64,000 nucleotides of DNA, from positions 310,001 through 374,000 of the forward strand of contig NC_016484.1 in assembly GCF_000227115.2 (NCBI RefSeq), given 5' to 3'. Under the pieces are notes generated by a model. The model was given only the letters and a program-made list of their open reading frames with translations, did no database searches and had not been told where the DNA came from. Of this stretch, positions 63,433 through 64,000 are shown piece after piece (position 1 is the stretch's first letter; each line of letters starts with the position of its first letter). The stretch comes from Naumovozyma dairenensis CBS 421 (taxonomy: Eukaryota; Ascomycota; Saccharomycetes; Saccharomycetales; Saccharomycetaceae). Both the position numbers and the translations under genes were made by a program.

Positions 63433-64000
63433 TTAGGATTGGTTGGTTTCTTCAGTTTCTTGTTCTTGTTGAGGAATTTGAGTTTCACCAGATGCTCTTG
63501 GAGAATCCTCATGAACGTTTTTCACTTCAGTTTCATCTTCTTCTTCATCATGATGTTTCAAATGGAACTTATTATTCATATGTAATGACAATGCTGGCAT
63601 CTTACCGTAACGTTTAGCAATAAATAATAAATAAGCTGGTAAGATTGCGAAGATACAGACATCTAAGATACCAAAGAAAACAGCTTCACTATCTGGTTGA
63701 ATCTTATTACCACCTTCAGAGACACCCCAACAAATGAAATATAACCAAACAATACACATGGTTAACATTTCCATACCGGCTGTGACACCTCTAATTCTCA
63801 AAGTAATAAATTGACGTTTAAATTGAACGAATTGAACAATTAACATTGCGACAGCACCGAAGACCCAGTAACCCCATTTATAAGTAGATCTAATTAAGGC
63901 ACCGATTAATAAAGCAACGACCCATGATTCAGTAGCTATCATTTGTAATAGTAATGAATGAATCAATTCCATAGCTGATAAATCGTCAACTTTGTTTTCT
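63433..64000 (-). CDS. Mrh1/Yro2-type opsin-like membrane protein, C-terminal part (runs off the window end)
   Basis: The frame is open to the window end, so the 5' part is missing; 189 codons are present. The internal sequence DDLSAMELIHSLLLQMIATE, then STYKWGYWVFGAVAMLIVQF, IVWLYFICWGVSEGG and NKIQPDSEAVFFGILDVCIF match the C-terminal membrane segments of yeast Mrh1 and Yro2, a microbial-rhodopsin-fold family without a proven pump function. The cytosolic tail is acidic and includes SPRASGETQIPQQEQ, also seen in that family. It resembles Mrh1 a little more in the SPRASGET stretch, but I cannot choose. MRH1 and YRO2 are on other chromosomes in S. cerevisiae, so this is where the synteny block ends. 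Confidence 0.88.
   Translation of the reverse strand, partial: ENKVDDLSAMELIHSLLLQMIATESWVVALLIGALIRSTYKWGYWVFGAVAMLIVQFVQFKRQFITLRIRGVTAGMEMLTMCIVWLYFICWGVSEGGNKIQPDSEAVFFGILDVCIFAILPAYLLFIAKRYGKMPALSLHMNNKFHLKHHDEEEDETEVKNVHEDSPRASGETQIPQQEQETEETNQS

Overview
The window is 64 kb of nuclear DNA from a budding yeast of the family Saccharomycetaceae. The evidence is a compact, AT-rich gene array with almost no introns, TACTAAC branch points in the two introns seen, Reb1/Rap1/UAS-INO type promoter sites, and a gene order that follows the left arm of S. cerevisiae chromosome XVI (YPL246C to YPL217C). HSP82, one half of a whole-genome-duplication pair, is missing from its expected slot, together with YPL229W, NEW1 and YPL225W. 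That points to a post-duplication species other than S. cerevisiae; protein divergence and long simple repeats fit the Naumovozyma/Kazachstania group. The species assignment is inference.

Layout. 1-7.1 kb: RBD2 (cut by the window start), YPL245W, HUT1 (broken by an in-frame TAA), a Ty1-like retrotransposon relic, SRP68. 7.7-22.8 kb: IQG1, an unidentified decayed gene, CIN2 (spliced), YAR1, SUI3, ENV7, RVB2, VMA11, NSL1. 22.8-30.2 kb: a rearranged accessory block. It contains SSO1 in inverted orientation, three small multi-pass membrane protein genes that I do not recognise (two of them frameshifted), two Ty1-like relics, a 26-bp perfect palindrome and a tandem MCB duplication. 30.2-44.5 kb: FAS2, USV1, CET1, ALG5, MMT2. 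44.5-57 kb: an isolated ORF of unknown status, a GRE1/SIP18-type hydrophilin, FMP40, FLC1, RPL1, PCL8. 57.9-64 kb: SAR1 (spliced), BMS1, and the C-terminal part of an MRH1/YRO2-type protein that does not belong to this synteny block and marks a rearrangement point.

Most genes are ordinary housekeeping loci: secretion and traffic (SRP68, SSO1, SAR1, HUT1), translation and ribosome assembly (SUI3, RPL1, YAR1, BMS1), chromatin remodelling (RVB2), cytokinesis and mitosis (IQG1, CIN2, NSL1), vacuole (VMA11, ENV7), lipid and glycan synthesis (FAS2, ALG5), mitochondria (MMT2, FMP40) and stress response (USV1, GRE1). They are unlinked functionally and form no operon-like system. The part that is least explained is the 22.8-30.2 kb block around SSO1. 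Several loci in the window look decayed or carry internal stops or frameshifts (HUT1, the 5' part of CIN2, the 12.8 kb relic, two of the membrane protein genes); each could be true decay, recoding or a base-calling error, and raw reads would decide.
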